Shown: positions 1 through 7,662, numbered from the stretch's first letter. The stretch: 34,551 bases of DNA from Candidatus Latescibacterota bacterium (GCA_020349025.1 CP070763.1:84184-118734), one strand, 5' to 3'. Notes: a model not told the origin generated them from the sequence alone. Program-made: numbers and translations.

Positions 1-1
1 C

Positions 2-163
2 TGGAACCTCCACGCCGTGTGCGCGGCGCACCACCTGCACTACATCCATGGTGGGCGGGCGAGCGTGCGCGGGCGTGCGCCGGGCAACATGGTGTGGCGT
101 CTCGGCAGGCCCGAGCTCGCCCAGTGGTTCGTGAACGAGAGGAGGATTCGATCGACGATCTGA
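2..163 (+). CDS. HNH endonuclease, C-terminal fragment (5' end outside window)
   Basis: Reading frame 2 is open from the window edge to a TGA at 161-163 and encodes 53 residues. It begins WNLHAVCAAHHLHYIHGG and continues with VRGRAPGNMVWRLG. The N-L-x3-C-x2-H-H-x4-I-H pattern, followed by a (V)RGRAP..(V)W.LG tail, is the second half of the ββα-metal HNH domain seen in many stand-alone or DUF222-linked HNH nucleases. The two adjacent His residues belong to the metal/catalytic site, while the first His and the zinc Cys pair would lie upstream of the window. Only about 15 residues follow the domain, so this is the true C-terminus. The gene converges on the DUF1844 gene, with a terminator-like hairpin between them. 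The family call is firm for the visible part; the full architecture cannot be seen. Confidence 0.8.
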   Translation, partial: WNLHAVCAAHHLHYIHGGRASVRGRAPGNMVWRLGRPELAQWFVNERRIRSTI

Positions 164-185
164 GCCTCGCGGAGGCGCCAGAGAC

Positions 186-265
186 GACCACGTATGAGGC
201 TGGTCGACCACGTGTGGGCCAGGATGACCGCGTATGAGCTGCAACCACGACGAGTGAGCCAAGGG
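186..265. repeat. Degenerate direct repeats with exact 20-bp period
   Basis: GACCACGTATGAG at 186-198 recurs as GACCACGTGTGGG at 206-218 and GACCGCGTATGAG at 226-238, each copy starting exactly 20 bp after the last. A weaker fourth copy (CACGACGAGTGAG) starts at 246. The stretch lies in the non-coding gap between two convergent genes. It may be a small tandem duplication or a set of protein-binding sites spaced about two helical turns apart. No function is shown. Confidence 0.55.
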
Positions 266-278
266 GTGCCCCACCCCT
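262..278. terminator. Terminator-like hairpin between convergent genes
   Basis: AGGGGTG (262-268) and CACCCCT (272-278) are perfect inverted arms around a CCC loop. The hairpin lies between the HNH stop (163) and the DUF1844 stop (320), so it could serve both directions. Neither strand has a clear T-tract after it, so it is only a probable intrinsic terminator. Confidence 0.45.
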
Positions 279-319
279 GGTGTGCTCGATCGGTGACAGC
301 GATTGTCGTGGATCGGATG

Positions 320-736
320 TCAGCTCGAAGGTCTTTCGCTGCGATCGTCCGTTGCGTCTGCGCCCGTCGACTCCGCCGCGCTGTCGTCCGCGCTATCGCC
401 AGTGCCGGTCGTTTCGGCCCGGCTCGCTTCGGCGCTCGTCTCGGCCGGAGCGCTCGCGTCGGCTTCCGTCTCGGGAGCGCGCTTCAGTTCGTCGACGTAG
501 TTCACGCGCAGCTCGGTCAGGAGCTGGCGCATGAGCTTCTCCTCGTCAGCGACGAGGTTGCCTCGGGTCTTCTCCTCCAGCGCGCCAATCAAATCGATCG
601 TCTCTTTGGCAGCGTCCATGTTGCGCTCACTCTTGCCGGTCACCGGGTTCGTCACCTTGCCCAGGTGCATCCAGGCGGAGGAGTGGAGACTGAACAGCAA
701 CCCGAGAAAGTAACGATTCGCTTCCGCTTCGCTCAT
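320..736 (-). CDS. DUF1844 family protein
   Basis: 138 residues. The N-terminal 85 residues (YFLGLLFSLHSSAWMHLGKV, then NMDAAKETIDLIGALEEKT and LLTELRVNYVDEL) match the small helical DUF1844 family, whose function is unknown. The C-terminal third is low-complexity Ala/Glu/Ser/Thr-rich and probably disordered. The ATG at 736 is preceded by AAAGGGGG, about 9 nt upstream, which supports this start. It is the last gene of the minus-strand MoxR/glycosyltransferase group and follows the 611-residue protein after a 79-nt leader full of inverted repeats (759-801). The family is usually short (roughly 80-130 residues), so this copy carries an extended tail. No enzymatic motif is visible. Confidence 0.8.
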   Translation of the reverse strand: MSEAEANRYFLGLLFSLHSSAWMHLGKVTNPVTGKSERNMDAAKETIDLIGALEEKTRGNLVADEEKLMRQLLTELRVNYVDELKRAPETEADASAPAETSAEASRAETTGTGDSADDSAAESTGADATDDRSERPSS

Positions 737-758
737 CGACGTCGGGACCCCCTTTCGA

Positions 759-801
759 GACGGCGTCTGGATGCCGTCCAGATCGAATCCAAAAAGGACT
801 C
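759..801 (-). promoter_or_regulatory. Structured leader upstream of the DUF1844 gene
   Basis: Three inverted repeats crowd into the gap upstream of the DUF1844 start. GACGGC (759-764) pairs with GCCGTC (773-778). TCTGGA (766-771) pairs with TCCAGA (777-782), which overlaps and so excludes the first. GAATCC (785-790) pairs imperfectly with GGACTC (796-801) around an A5/T5 loop. On the minus-strand transcript the stem closest to the gene ends only a few nt before the ribosome binding site. The alternative pairing suggests a switch or mRNA-stability element, but this is inference. Confidence 0.35.
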
Positions 802-815
802 CTCTGCGGGAGATC

Positions 816-2651
816 TCAGAAATCGCGGATGAAGTCCGCGGCGTAGCTCCGGATCTCCTGGCCGTTCAACACGTGGAAATGCCGCAGGCGCTCGATCATC
901 TGTCCTGAGAAACGCCCCAACGGAATGTACAGCAGCCGCCGACGCAGGCGTCGAGCAAGAATCTTCCAGCGAGCACGCGGCGGCCGCGGCGCCACGAGCA
1001 CGACGTTGCGCTCCGAAGAGTGCATGAGCGCCGCCGCCACCAGGCGATCGGGCGCCGCGCGTGCGAAGTCGAGCCGTGGATCGGTCCACGGATCGAGCAG
1101 GAGACGCGGCGGGTAGAGGAGGAAGAGACCGCCGTACTTTGCCAACGCGATTCCCGGTCCGACGAGCTGTTCACGGAAGGGCGTGGCGAAGAAGCAGAGC
1201 GTGGACTCCTCCTCGTGCTCGGCGAACCAGGTTGCACGCCACGCATAGCGCTCCTCGTCCACGGGATCCTCGAAGAGGAACATCACCACCTCCACCTTGC
1301 CGCGGCTCGGGGGCACTTCCTTCACGTACAGGTCGTGCGTGTGCCAGTTGCGCAAGGTCTCGCGGATGTCGAGCCCATCCTTCAGCGAGCTGGTGAACTT
1401 CTCGCTACGGGCGAGGTCCTCCGCCAGGAGCGCGCGCGCCTGCTCGCGCACGTGCGCATTGAAGCTCTCGATACGATTGTCTTCCGGCGGCCACGAACAC
1501 TGACGGAATGGATTCCAGCGCTGCACCCACTGCTTGCGTTTGCGCGGATCCGGCTGCGGCTTCAGCGACAAGTGTCGCCACACGCGTGGCGGCCCCGGAA
1601 GGCGTGACACGAGCTCGATCTGTGCCCCGTCGCCGAGCGTGCCCTCGCCGTCGCCGACACGCGCGGCCTCGAGGCTGCCCGCCTCCCGCTGTGGTGGGTA
1701 GCGTTTTGCCGTCTCGACCAACTTGATGGCGAAGGAGTCCCCCGCCACCTGCTTGGCGGCGACCGCGAGCGTGTAGAGATCCGGTGTCAGACGCCCATCG
1801 AGAAGTGTGAGATTGCGCACGTACTGCAGGCCGACGCGCAGCAGCTGCGGTGTGACCCAGCGCTGCTCGCGCGGTCGCGACTCGTTCCAGCGCTCGCGCG
1901 TCTCGAGCAACAGCTCCTTCACCCCGTCGACCGCGACATCCTCGTCCGAGCGCAGCTCGCTCCGCCACTTCTCATACAGCCAGGTGACGAAGGGCAGCTC
2001 CCCCATCACGAAGTAGAGCGTGTCGGGCGTCACCTTCCACACGCGCGGCGCCTCCCAGGAGCGCTCGTGCTCGCGATAGGACGCGCGCTCGCGGTAAGCG
2101 TCGCGAACCCACGGCCAATCCTGCACGGACGGCAGGAAGAGGATCGAGTCGTGATCGAGCTCGAGCCGATGCAGCTCGAACGCCATACGGCGGATCCGCG
2201 CCTCGCGCTGCGATCCCGGCTCCGGCCCGCCGACGAAGGGCAGAAGCGCCGCCGCGAAGCGCTCCGGCTTGACGCGCTTGAGCGCGTAGGCGTCGGGCGC
2301 GATTTCGCTGTACGGCTCGTAATCCGGGACCTCGAGATCGACGAAGGCGCGCGCCATGTGCTCCTGCACGGCCACGCGCAGCCCCGCGACGACCGGCTGA
2401 CACGGCTCCACCGGCACGTAGCTGGCGGCGTCCCCGGCCGGAGTGCTCTGCGACACGATGTGGATCTCGGGCAGCTTCTCGACCGCGGCCTCCACCGAAC
2501 GCTGGAAGGAGGGCGGAAGCGGGACCGCCAGGCAGCCGAAGGAACGCTCGAGCAGGAGCCGACGCACCTCCTGCGCGTAGTCGCCGCTGCCGTGCACTAC
2601 GGGAAAAGCGGTGACCCGCGGCGAAAACGCGAAAACGTCGTGTGCCGTCAT
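816..2651 (-). CDS. Uncharacterised 611-residue protein in MoxR operon
   Basis: I do not recognise a named family. The ATG at 2651 is preceded by GAGGTG with 6-nt spacing, so I use it rather than the much longer open frame that runs upstream through the glycosyltransferase gene. The protein looks soluble, with no signal peptide or convincing membrane helix. The N-terminal third contains a segment like the front of a Rossmann/TraB-type fold (SGDYAQEVRRLLLERSFGCL, then AVPLPPSF). The middle is rich in Trp, Arg and acidic residues. The C-terminus is strongly basic (about residues 555-575), then ends GQEIRSYAADFIRDF. No VWA metal-binding motif is present, although MoxR ATPases usually work with a VWA protein; this protein may be the substrate or partner of the adjacent MoxR ATPase. 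A TAGAAT -10-like box sits in the 200-bp gap upstream. Confidence 0.75.
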   Translation of the reverse strand: MTAHDVFAFSPRVTAFPVVHGSGDYAQEVRRLLLERSFGCLAVPLPPSFQRSVEAAVEKLPEIHIVSQSTPAGDAASYVPVEPCQPVVAGLRVAVQEHMARAFVDLEVPDYEPYSEIAPDAYALKRVKPERFAAALLPFVGGPEPGSQREARIRRMAFELHRLELDHDSILFLPSVQDWPWVRDAYRERASYREHERSWEAPRVWKVTPDTLYFVMGELPFVTWLYEKWRSELRSDEDVAVDGVKELLLETRERWNESRPREQRWVTPQLLRVGLQYVRNLTLLDGRLTPDLYTLAVAAKQVAGDSFAIKLVETAKRYPPQREAGSLEAARVGDGEGTLGDGAQIELVSRLPGPPRVWRHLSLKPQPDPRKRKQWVQRWNPFRQCSWPPEDNRIESFNAHVREQARALLAEDLARSEKFTSSLKDGLDIRETLRNWHTHDLYVKEVPPSRGKVEVVMFLFEDPVDEERYAWRATWFAEHEEESTLCFFATPFREQLVGPGIALAKYGGLFLLYPPRLLLDPWTDPRLDFARAAPDRLVAAALMHSSERNVVLVAPRPPRARWKILARRLRRRLLYIPLGRFSGQMIERLRHFHVLNGQEIRSYAADFIRDF

Positions 2652-2721
2652 TGTCGTCACCTCGCGTCGCTGCAGCGCCCAGCGCCCCCGGAGCGTCGAT
2701 CCTGTAGACTGCGCCGACGCG

Positions 2722-2752
2722 ATTCTACGCCTTCGGAGCCTTGCGGAGACAA
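2722..2752 (-). promoter_or_regulatory. Possible sigma70-type promoter for the 611-residue protein gene
   Basis: On the minus strand TTGTCT (2752-2747) and TAGAAT (2727-2722) are separated by 19 bp. The -10 box matches consensus at 5 of 6 positions and the -35 at 4 of 6. The spacing is long. The element lies in the 200-bp non-coding gap between the glycosyltransferase stop and the start at 2651, which leaves a leader of about 60 nt. It would give the last two genes their own promoter. No other gene is seen in this gap. Confidence 0.4.
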
Positions 2753-2851
2753 GTGCACACGGGAGCAGGCGATGACCCCGCTCGTGATCGGGCTGAGCTC
2801 GAGCCGTGTGATGCCGCTCGTACCGCTCGGACGCCACGGCGTGTACCGCAT

Positions 2852-3859
2852 CTACCGGCTCGGCTCGGGGTTCGCGGCCTCCTCGATGACGCCGCGCACG
2901 CGCTGCGCCACGTGGTCCCAGCGAAAAAGCCTCGCGCGCTCCGGGCCGGCGGCCGCCAGTCGCTCGCGCAGCGCCTTGTTCTCGACGATGGTGCGGATAC
3001 CGCTGGCGATCGACTCCACCTGCAGCGGATCGACGTAGAGCGCGCAATCCCCCAGAACCTCGGGAAGCGAAGCGGCCCGCGCGGCGAGCACGGGCGTGCC
3101 GCACGCCAGCGCCTCGACGCCCGGAAGGCCGAAGCCTTCGTACAACGAGGGAATGAGCAGAGCGCGGGCGCCGCGGTAGTAGCTCGGGAGATCGGCGTCC
3201 GCAATGGGACCGCTGCAGGTGACCCGCCCCTGGAGACCGGGCGCGCGGATCGCCGCCTCGAGCTCCGCGTCCGATGTACCCGAGACGAGAAGGTGTACGT
3301 CCTGCGGTGCCGCCGCGGCGAAGGCCTGCAGCAGCCGCGCAAAGTTCTTGTGCGGTCTCCGGTTGCCAACGTAGAGCAAGTAGGCGAAGCCGGGCGCGTG
3401 GCGCCCACCCTGCGGGCAGAAGGTGGCGTCGACTCCGGCTCCAACCACGGTGACCGCGCCCGCATCGATTCCCGCCCACCGCAAGATTTCCCGCTTGGAG
3501 AACTCCGAGACCGTGAGAACGCGAGCACCGCGCCGGGCAGCGCGTCGTACGACCTGCGCATAGTAGATGCGCTTGCCCAGACTCGATTCCTCTGGAATCC
3601 GCAGGTGGATGAGATCGTAGATCGTCATCACCACCGGAACCGGGCTCGCCAACGGCGGATTGAAACCGGGAGTGAAGTAGACGCGGGGGCGCAAGCGTCG
3701 CACGAGCTGCCCCAACCACAGCGGCTCGAACGGGTGCAGCAAGCGCATTGTCTGCGGCAACGGCGTCACGTCGCTCAAGCGCTGGAGCGTCTCGCGTGCG
3801 AAACGTCCGATGCCGTGCGGACCAATCCAACGCGTGTCGGCAAGGATCTCGATGCTCAC
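2852..3859 (-). CDS. GT4-family glycosyltransferase
   Basis: 335 residues with the GT-B layout of family GT4 (glycosyltransferase group 1). The N-terminal Rossmann half includes VYFTPGFNPPL and VMTIYDLIHL. The C-terminal half has LLYVGNRRPHKNFARLL (about 161-177), which binds the donor phosphate. It is followed by the EX7E motif EGFGLPGVE (E241, E249) and ACGTPVLA. It would transfer a sugar from a nucleotide-sugar to an unknown acceptor in the cytoplasm. The start is GTG at 3859 with GGGAG upstream. It begins 21 bp after the MoxR ATPase stop, so the two are almost certainly co-transcribed. A glycosyltransferase between a MoxR ATPase and its presumed partner is unusual; whether it acts with them is inference. 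It could be a mannosyl- or glucosyltransferase. Confidence 0.9.
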   Translation of the reverse strand: MSIEILADTRWIGPHGIGRFARETLQRLSDVTPLPQTMRLLHPFEPLWLGQLVRRLRPRVYFTPGFNPPLASPVPVVMTIYDLIHLRIPEESSLGKRIYYAQVVRRAARRGARVLTVSEFSKREILRWAGIDAGAVTVVGAGVDATFCPQGGRHAPGFAYLLYVGNRRPHKNFARLLQAFAAAAPQDVHLLVSGTSDAELEAAIRAPGLQGRVTCSGPIADADLPSYYRGARALLIPSLYEGFGLPGVEALACGTPVLAARAASLPEVLGDCALYVDPLQVESIASGIRTIVENKALRERLAAAGPERARLFRWDHVAQRVRGVIEEAANPEPSR

Positions 3860-3880
3860 CCGGACCCGCTCTCCCGGGGC

Positions 3881-4906
3881 TCAATCGTCCTCGTCGTCCT
3901 CTTCCAACGGGCGATCCGGGTGGAGAGGATCGTCTGGATCGAAGAAGAAGTCGCCCAAACCGAGCGGCGAGCGCTGTGCACCCTGGGCGCGCCGGCGGCG
4001 TTCCGCCAGTGTCTCCAGCTCGAGCGCCTCATCCCCGAGCACCCGGAGCACCGCCTCGCGCCACGCCTCGTCCTTCGATAGCGGATGCGCCCGCTCCTGT
4101 GCGCAGCGCTTCACCGCGTACTGCACGATGTGCACACCGTCGCGCGGCGAGAAATCGAGGCCGAGACCATGGGCGCGCTGCAGGAAGTCGACCGTGAGGT
4201 CGAGCAGGTCACGCTCCGCGAACGGCAGGTGGTACTCGAGGATCGCCATCTCGTCGTCACGCTCCGGGAACTGCACCTCGAGCGTGGGCTGCAGACGCGA
4301 CAAGATGTAGTCGGGGATCTCGAACGTCGACTCGTCTTCGTTCATCGTCACACAGGCACGAAAGTCGGCGTGCGACGGGATCATGATGCCGGCGATGATG
4401 CTCTCGACGTAGCGGCGCTGGTCGAAAAGCGGGGCGAGCGACGCCCAGCTCTTCTCGTTCATGCGATTGCCCTCGTCGAGAATGCACACGCCACCACGCA
4501 CCATCGCGGTGACGAGCGGCGAGGCGTGGTAGACGATCTTGCCGTCGTCTCCAAGGACCGGGGTGATGATGAGATCCTCCGGGCGCGTGTCGGCCGTGCA
4601 CTGGAAGATGTACAGCTCCTGCTGGCGCCGACGTGCGGCCGCCATCCCCAACGTCGTCTTGCCGATTCCGGGCACACCCCGGATGCGCGGGACGAGCGGT
4701 AGATCCTGCGCGTCGACGACGAGCCAGCACGCCAGCAGCTGGCGCAGGATCTCCCCCTGCCCGATCCATTCGCGCTCGGTCTGGTCGGCGCGTCCCAGTT
4801 GGAAGCGCACGCCGTCCAGCTCGGCCGTGCGCCCTTCGCGGCTGACGCTGACGCTTTGCGTGCGGTTCGGCGTACCACGGGTCGCCTTCGAGCGGCGTTC
4901 CGCCAT
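3881..4906 (-). CDS. MoxR-type AAA+ ATPase
   Basis: 341 residues. Walker A is GVPGIGKT (77-84), Walker B CILDE (141-145), followed by GNRMN and a sensor-1 Asn in CVTMNE (N189). [19 protein letters not shown] corresponds to the arginine-finger region of MoxR/CbbQ/NorQ-like ATPases, which remodel or load cofactor into partner proteins, usually with a VWA protein. The acidic C-terminus (LEEDDEDD) is notable. The start at 4906 (MAERRSK) has GGAGG 5 nt upstream; an open frame extends about 31 codons further but lacks such support. It is the first gene of the minus-strand group 4906-320 and is divergent from folP. No VWA gene follows in this window. Confidence 0.88.
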   Translation of the reverse strand: MAERRSKATRGTPNRTQSVSVSREGRTAELDGVRFQLGRADQTEREWIGQGEILRQLLACWLVVDAQDLPLVPRIRGVPGIGKTTLGMAAARRRQQELYIFQCTADTRPEDLIITPVLGDDGKIVYHASPLVTAMVRGGVCILDEGNRMNEKSWASLAPLFDQRRYVESIIAGIMIPSHADFRACVTMNEDESTFEIPDYILSRLQPTLEVQFPERDDEMAILEYHLPFAERDLLDLTVDFLQRAHGLGLDFSPRDGVHIVQYAVKRCAQERAHPLSKDEAWREAVLRVLGDEALELETLAERRRRAQGAQRSPLGLGDFFFDPDDPLHPDRPLEEDDEDD

Positions 4907-5015
4907 CACATCCTCCAAACGACGCGCAGATCGGAGCGGCACGTCGCGATCCGGCGGCATGGTAACACGAGTGGGGCAACCGACGGGGTCCCGGCGCACG
5001 CATCGCGCCGTCGGC

Positions 5016-5045
5016 TTGACGCTCGCGCCGCACGGATCCTACGGT
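5016..5045 (+). promoter_or_regulatory. Probable folP promoter (leaderless type)
   Basis: TTGACG (5016-5021) and TACGGT (5040-5045) are spaced by 18 bp. Only 6 nt (CGAGGC) separate the -10 box from the folP ATG at 5052, so transcription would begin at or next to the A of the start codon. No normally spaced Shine-Dalgarno is present. This points to a leaderless folP transcript. Confidence 0.55.
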
Positions 5046-5051
5046 CGAGGC

Positions 5052-5915
5052 ATGGCGCACGACCCGCAACGCACGCCCCTCTGGGACATCGGACGCCTGC
5101 GTCTTCCCTTGGCGCGCACGCCGCTCCTCATGGGGATCGTGAACGTAACGCCGGACAGTTTCTCCGACGGCGGACGCTACCTGGATCGCGCCGCCGCCCA
5201 GCGGCACGCGCTGCGGCTCGTCGAGGAGGGCGCCGACCTCGTCGACGTGGGGGGAGAGTCGTCTCGCCCCGGAGCCTCCGCGGTGTCGGAGGAGGAGGAG
5301 CTTGCGCGCGTCGTCCCGGTGATTCGCGAGATCCGCGCCCACACCGACGTGCCGCTGTCGATCGACACGACGAAGGCGAGCGTGGCGCGTGCCGCGCTCG
5401 AGGAGGGCGCAGACATCGTCAACGACATCAGCGGCCTGCGCTTCGACGCCGGGATGCAGCCGCTCCTGGCCGCGTCGGCATGCGGCGTCGTGCTTATGCA
5501 CATGCAGGGGGAGCCGCGCACGATGCAGCAGGCCCCGCACTACGACGACGTCGTGCGCGAAGTGCGCAGCTGGCTCGACGAGCGGCTTCACGTCCTCCTC
5601 GACAGCGGCATCGCCGGCGCGCGCGTTGTCGTCGATCCAGGAATCGGCTTCGGCAAGCGCTACGAAGACAACGTCGAGCTGCTGCGTCACCTCGAGGCGC
5701 TGCGCGTGGCGGGGCGGCCACTTCTGATCGGCGCTTCGCGCAAGGCTTTCCTCGGTTCTCTGCTGCAGGAGCCGCATCCCGCCCAGCGTCTGGAGGGCGA
5801 CCTCGCCGTCGGCGCCGCCTGCTACCGCGCCGGTGTGGAGCTGCTCCGCGTCCACGATGTGGGCGCGGCGCGCAGGTTCTTCCGGGTTCTGGAAACGCTC
5901 GACCCCTCGGCTTGA
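5052..5915 (+). CDS. folP: Dihydropteroate synthase
   Basis: 287 residues, normal length for DHPS. The enzyme condenses p-aminobenzoate with 6-hydroxymethyl-7,8-dihydropterin pyrophosphate in folate synthesis and is the sulfonamide target. All family signatures are visible in order: MGIVNVTPDSFSDGG (27-41), DVGGESSRPGA (65-75), SIDTTKASVARAAL, a VNDISGL strand, MHMQGEP, VVDPGIGFGK and LLIGASRKAFLG. The TIM-barrel catalytic residues lie in these loops. The start at 5052 gives the usual short N-terminal extension before MGIVNVTP. The gene is divergent from the MoxR ATPase and followed 69 bp later by cdaA on the same strand, a frequent neighbourhood in which folP and cdaA share a transcript. Confidence 0.96.
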   Translation: MAHDPQRTPLWDIGRLRLPLARTPLLMGIVNVTPDSFSDGGRYLDRAAAQRHALRLVEEGADLVDVGGESSRPGASAVSEEEELARVVPVIREIRAHTDVPLSIDTTKASVARAALEEGADIVNDISGLRFDAGMQPLLAASACGVVLMHMQGEPRTMQQAPHYDDVVREVRSWLDERLHVLLDSGIAGARVVVDPGIGFGKRYEDNVELLRHLEALRVAGRPLLIGASRKAFLGSLLQEPHPAQRLEGDLAVGAACYRAGVELLRVHDVGAARRFFRVLETLDPSA

Positions 5916-5984
5916 CCTGCGCCCCGCTCGCGAAGGATGATGCTGTTGCAGAGTGCGTTTCGCGGCGCGTGAGGTAGCGAAGGA

Positions 5985-6749
5985 ATGGAACGTTTTCGGA
6001 TCCTGCTCGAAATCCTGGACGTCGTCCTGGTCTCCTTCCTCATCTACCGCGTGTTCCTGCTGATTCGAGGCACGCGCGCGGCGCAGATGTTCTTCGGCTT
6101 GGCGCTCCTCATGATCACCTCGATCGCGGCCGACATCTTCGGCCTCGACGCTCTCAACTGGATCGTCTCCAACCTGAAGACCGTGTGGGTGATCGCCTTC
6201 GTCATCCTCTTCCAACCGGAGCTACGGCGGGCGCTGGCGGCGCTGGGTCAGAACCGTTTCTTCCGCAACTTCGTGCGCAGCACCGAAGGCGGACCGATCG
6301 GAGAAATCGTGCAGGCGGCGAACCGGCTCGCCGAACAGGGCCTGGGTGCACTCATCGTCATCGAGCGCGAAGCGGAGCTGCGCGCCGTCGAGGAGACCGG
6401 CACCCGCATCGAGTCACGCGTCACCAGCGAGATCCTCGAGACCATCTTCACGCCGCCCACACCCCTGCACGACGGCGCCGTCCTCATCCGCGGCAACCAG
6501 CTCTTCGCGGCCGGGTGCATCCTGCCGCTCACCACCAACCCGCACCTTGCGGCGACACTCGGAACGCGTCACCGCGCCGCCCTCGGCATCACCGAGGAGA
6601 CGGACGCGGTCGTCGTGGTGGTTTCCGAGGAGATGCGCAGCGTGTCGCTGGCAATGGATGGCCGCTTGCGGCTGAACATCGACCCCGCCGCGCTGCGAAG
6701 CGAGCTCGCCAGCCTCTTCGTCATCCAACCCAAGAAGAAAGCTGCCTGA
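5985..6749 (+). CDS. cdaA: Diadenylate cyclase CdaA
   Basis: 254 residues. Three predicted membrane helices (about 9-27, 34-52, 57-77) precede a DisA_N (DAC) domain. The active-site motifs are intact: LHDGAVLI (DGA at 163-165) and GTRHRAALG (RHR at 195-197). It makes cyclic di-AMP from two ATP at the inner membrane; in other bacteria c-di-AMP controls potassium/osmolyte balance and wall homeostasis. The start is supported by GAGG about 10 nt upstream. No cdaR-like regulator follows, which is a difference from Firmicutes. The gene ends 14 bp before the convergent STAS gene. Family assignment is secure. Confidence 0.95.
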   Translation: MERFRILLEILDVVLVSFLIYRVFLLIRGTRAAQMFFGLALLMITSIAADIFGLDALNWIVSNLKTVWVIAFVILFQPELRRALAALGQNRFFRNFVRSTEGGPIGEIVQAANRLAEQGLGALIVIEREAELRAVEETGTRIESRVTSEILETIFTPPTPLHDGAVLIRGNQLFAAGCILPLTTNPHLAATLGTRHRAALGITEETDAVVVVVSEEMRSVSLAMDGRLRLNIDPAALRSELASLFVIQPKKKAA

Positions 6750-6763
6750 CGCGCGCCACGGCG

Positions 6764-7111
6764 TCAGTCCAGCGCTGCCATGGCTTTGAGCGCGTCCGCT
6801 CGTGTGTCGAAGACGTTCAGGATGTTCATCAGCTTGATGAGCACGAGAACGCTTTCGATGCGCCGTTCGACGTTGCACACGGCGAAGAAGAGATTCCGAT
6901 TCGTGGCGCTGGTATGCAGGCTCGCCAAGACCCCGATCGCCATGCTCGCCATGAAGGTGGTGCGCTCGAGATCGAGCAGGATCTTCTTCTGCTTGTCGTA
7001 GATGAGCTTGCGCAGCGCGTTCTCGACCTCATCCGTCTCCTTCCCACCTTTGAGCATTCCCTGGGGAACGAGGACGGCCACGTCGCCCACGCTTTCGATA
7101 TGCAAGCTCAT
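6764..7111 (-). CDS. Single-domain STAS protein (anti-sigma-factor antagonist-like)
   Basis: 115 residues, a complete STAS domain similar to SpoIIAA/RsbV. The core LLDLERTTFMASMAIGVL aligns with the DSSG phosphorylation loop of anti-anti-sigma factors. The acceptor-position Ser is kept (S56), but the preceding Asp is Ala and the following Ser/Thr-Gly is Met-Ala. Whether an RsbW-type kinase could still phosphorylate it is therefore uncertain. ATG at 7111 has AAGGAG 5 nt upstream, and a strong promoter lies at 7160-7188. A second STAS gene lies 137 bp upstream on the same strand. No RsbW-like kinase or sigma factor is nearby. It may be a partner-switching or scaffold protein. Confidence 0.85.
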   Translation of the reverse strand: MSLHIESVGDVAVLVPQGMLKGGKETDEVENALRKLIYDKQKKILLDLERTTFMASMAIGVLASLHTSATNRNLFFAVCNVERRIESVLVLIKLMNILNVFDTRADALKAMAALD

Positions 7112-7159
7112 CGTCTCTCCTTCTCACACAGCGGTCGGAATGCGCGCATGATGGGGCGG

Positions 7160-7188
7160 ATTCTATCAGGTCCACCGCGGGCTGTCAG
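7160..7188 (-). promoter_or_regulatory. Sigma70-type promoter of the first STAS gene
   Basis: On the minus strand CTGACA (7188-7183) and TAGAAT (7165-7160) match the -35 and -10 consensus at 5 of 6 positions each, with an ideal 17-bp spacer. The expected start near 7153 leaves a leader of about 40 nt ending in AAGGAGAGACG before the ATG at 7111. This is one of the clearest promoters in the window. Confidence 0.7.
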
Positions 7189-7194
7189 CCGCGG
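7175..7194. promoter_or_regulatory. Inverted repeat overlapping the STAS promoter
   Basis: CCGCG(G)GCTG at 7175-7184 and CAGCCGCGG at 7186-7194 form inverted arms with one bulged G. The repeat covers the -35 region of the 7160-7188 promoter and also lies about 55 bp downstream of the second STAS stop codon. It could be an operator or a terminator stem; no T-tract follows. Confidence 0.35.
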
Positions 7195-7248
7195 GGGTGG
7201 CGGAATCTGCGCAACGCGGGGCTCCCGATCGCAGCCGTGGCGGCCGGA

Positions 7249-7662
7249 TCAAAGCGCTCGCTCGCCGGCGTGCTGCGCCAGCGGATGCGCAGCCGTTGCC
7301 GGGTGCCCGAGGGGTGGAGTTCGCCGTCGTGGCGCGGCGATCGCCTGCTGCAGCGTGTCGAACACGTGCATCTCGTTAACCAGCTTCAATACGATCAGCG
7401 TGTGGTGAATCCCCTGGTCCGCGTTGCACACGCGCACCTCCGTGCCGCGCCGCTCGGCGCGGATGTGGGCCCCCACCAGGACACCGATCGCGACGCTGTT
7501 CAGGTGCTGCGTGCGCGCCAGATCCACGATCAGGCACGCATGCCCCTCGCTGACGAGAGCGCCGATCTTCGTTTCGAGTTCCTTCGTCTCACGGCCGCCG
7601 TAGAAGCGCCCTTCCGGCTGGACGACGACGGCATGCGGATGTCGTTCGATGTGAACGCGCAT
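7249..7662 (-). CDS. Second single-domain STAS protein
   Basis: 137 residues. The STAS fold runs from MRVHIERHPHAVVV to about residue 110 and resembles the downstream STAS protein in order and spacing. LIVDLARTQHLNSVAIGVL keeps a Ser (S56) at the phosphoacceptor position but has Asn in place of Asp. The last 25 residues, rich in Pro/Arg/His, look disordered. The start is ATG 7662; the Shine-Dalgarno is weak (GGAG about 14 nt away). The two STAS genes look like an old tandem duplication (GGRETKELE here, GGKETDEVE there). It is divergent from the secreted-protein gene at 7795. Confidence 0.8.
   Translation of the reverse strand: MRVHIERHPHAVVVQPEGRFYGGRETKELETKIGALVSEGHACLIVDLARTQHLNSVAIGVLVGAHIRAERRGTEVRVCNADQGIHHTLIVLKLVNEMHVFDTLQQAIAAPRRRTPPLGHPATAAHPLAQHAGERAL

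Noticed and set aside
816..3884. A single 1022-residue reading frame on the minus strand
   Set aside because: Its first 410 residues run antiframe through the glycosyltransferase gene, with low-complexity Arg/Ala/Gly composition; the Shine-Dalgarno-supported ATG at 2651 marks the true protein.
4257..6215. A 652-residue open frame on the minus strand
   Set aside because: Antisense to folP and out of frame with the MoxR gene; no domain recognised.
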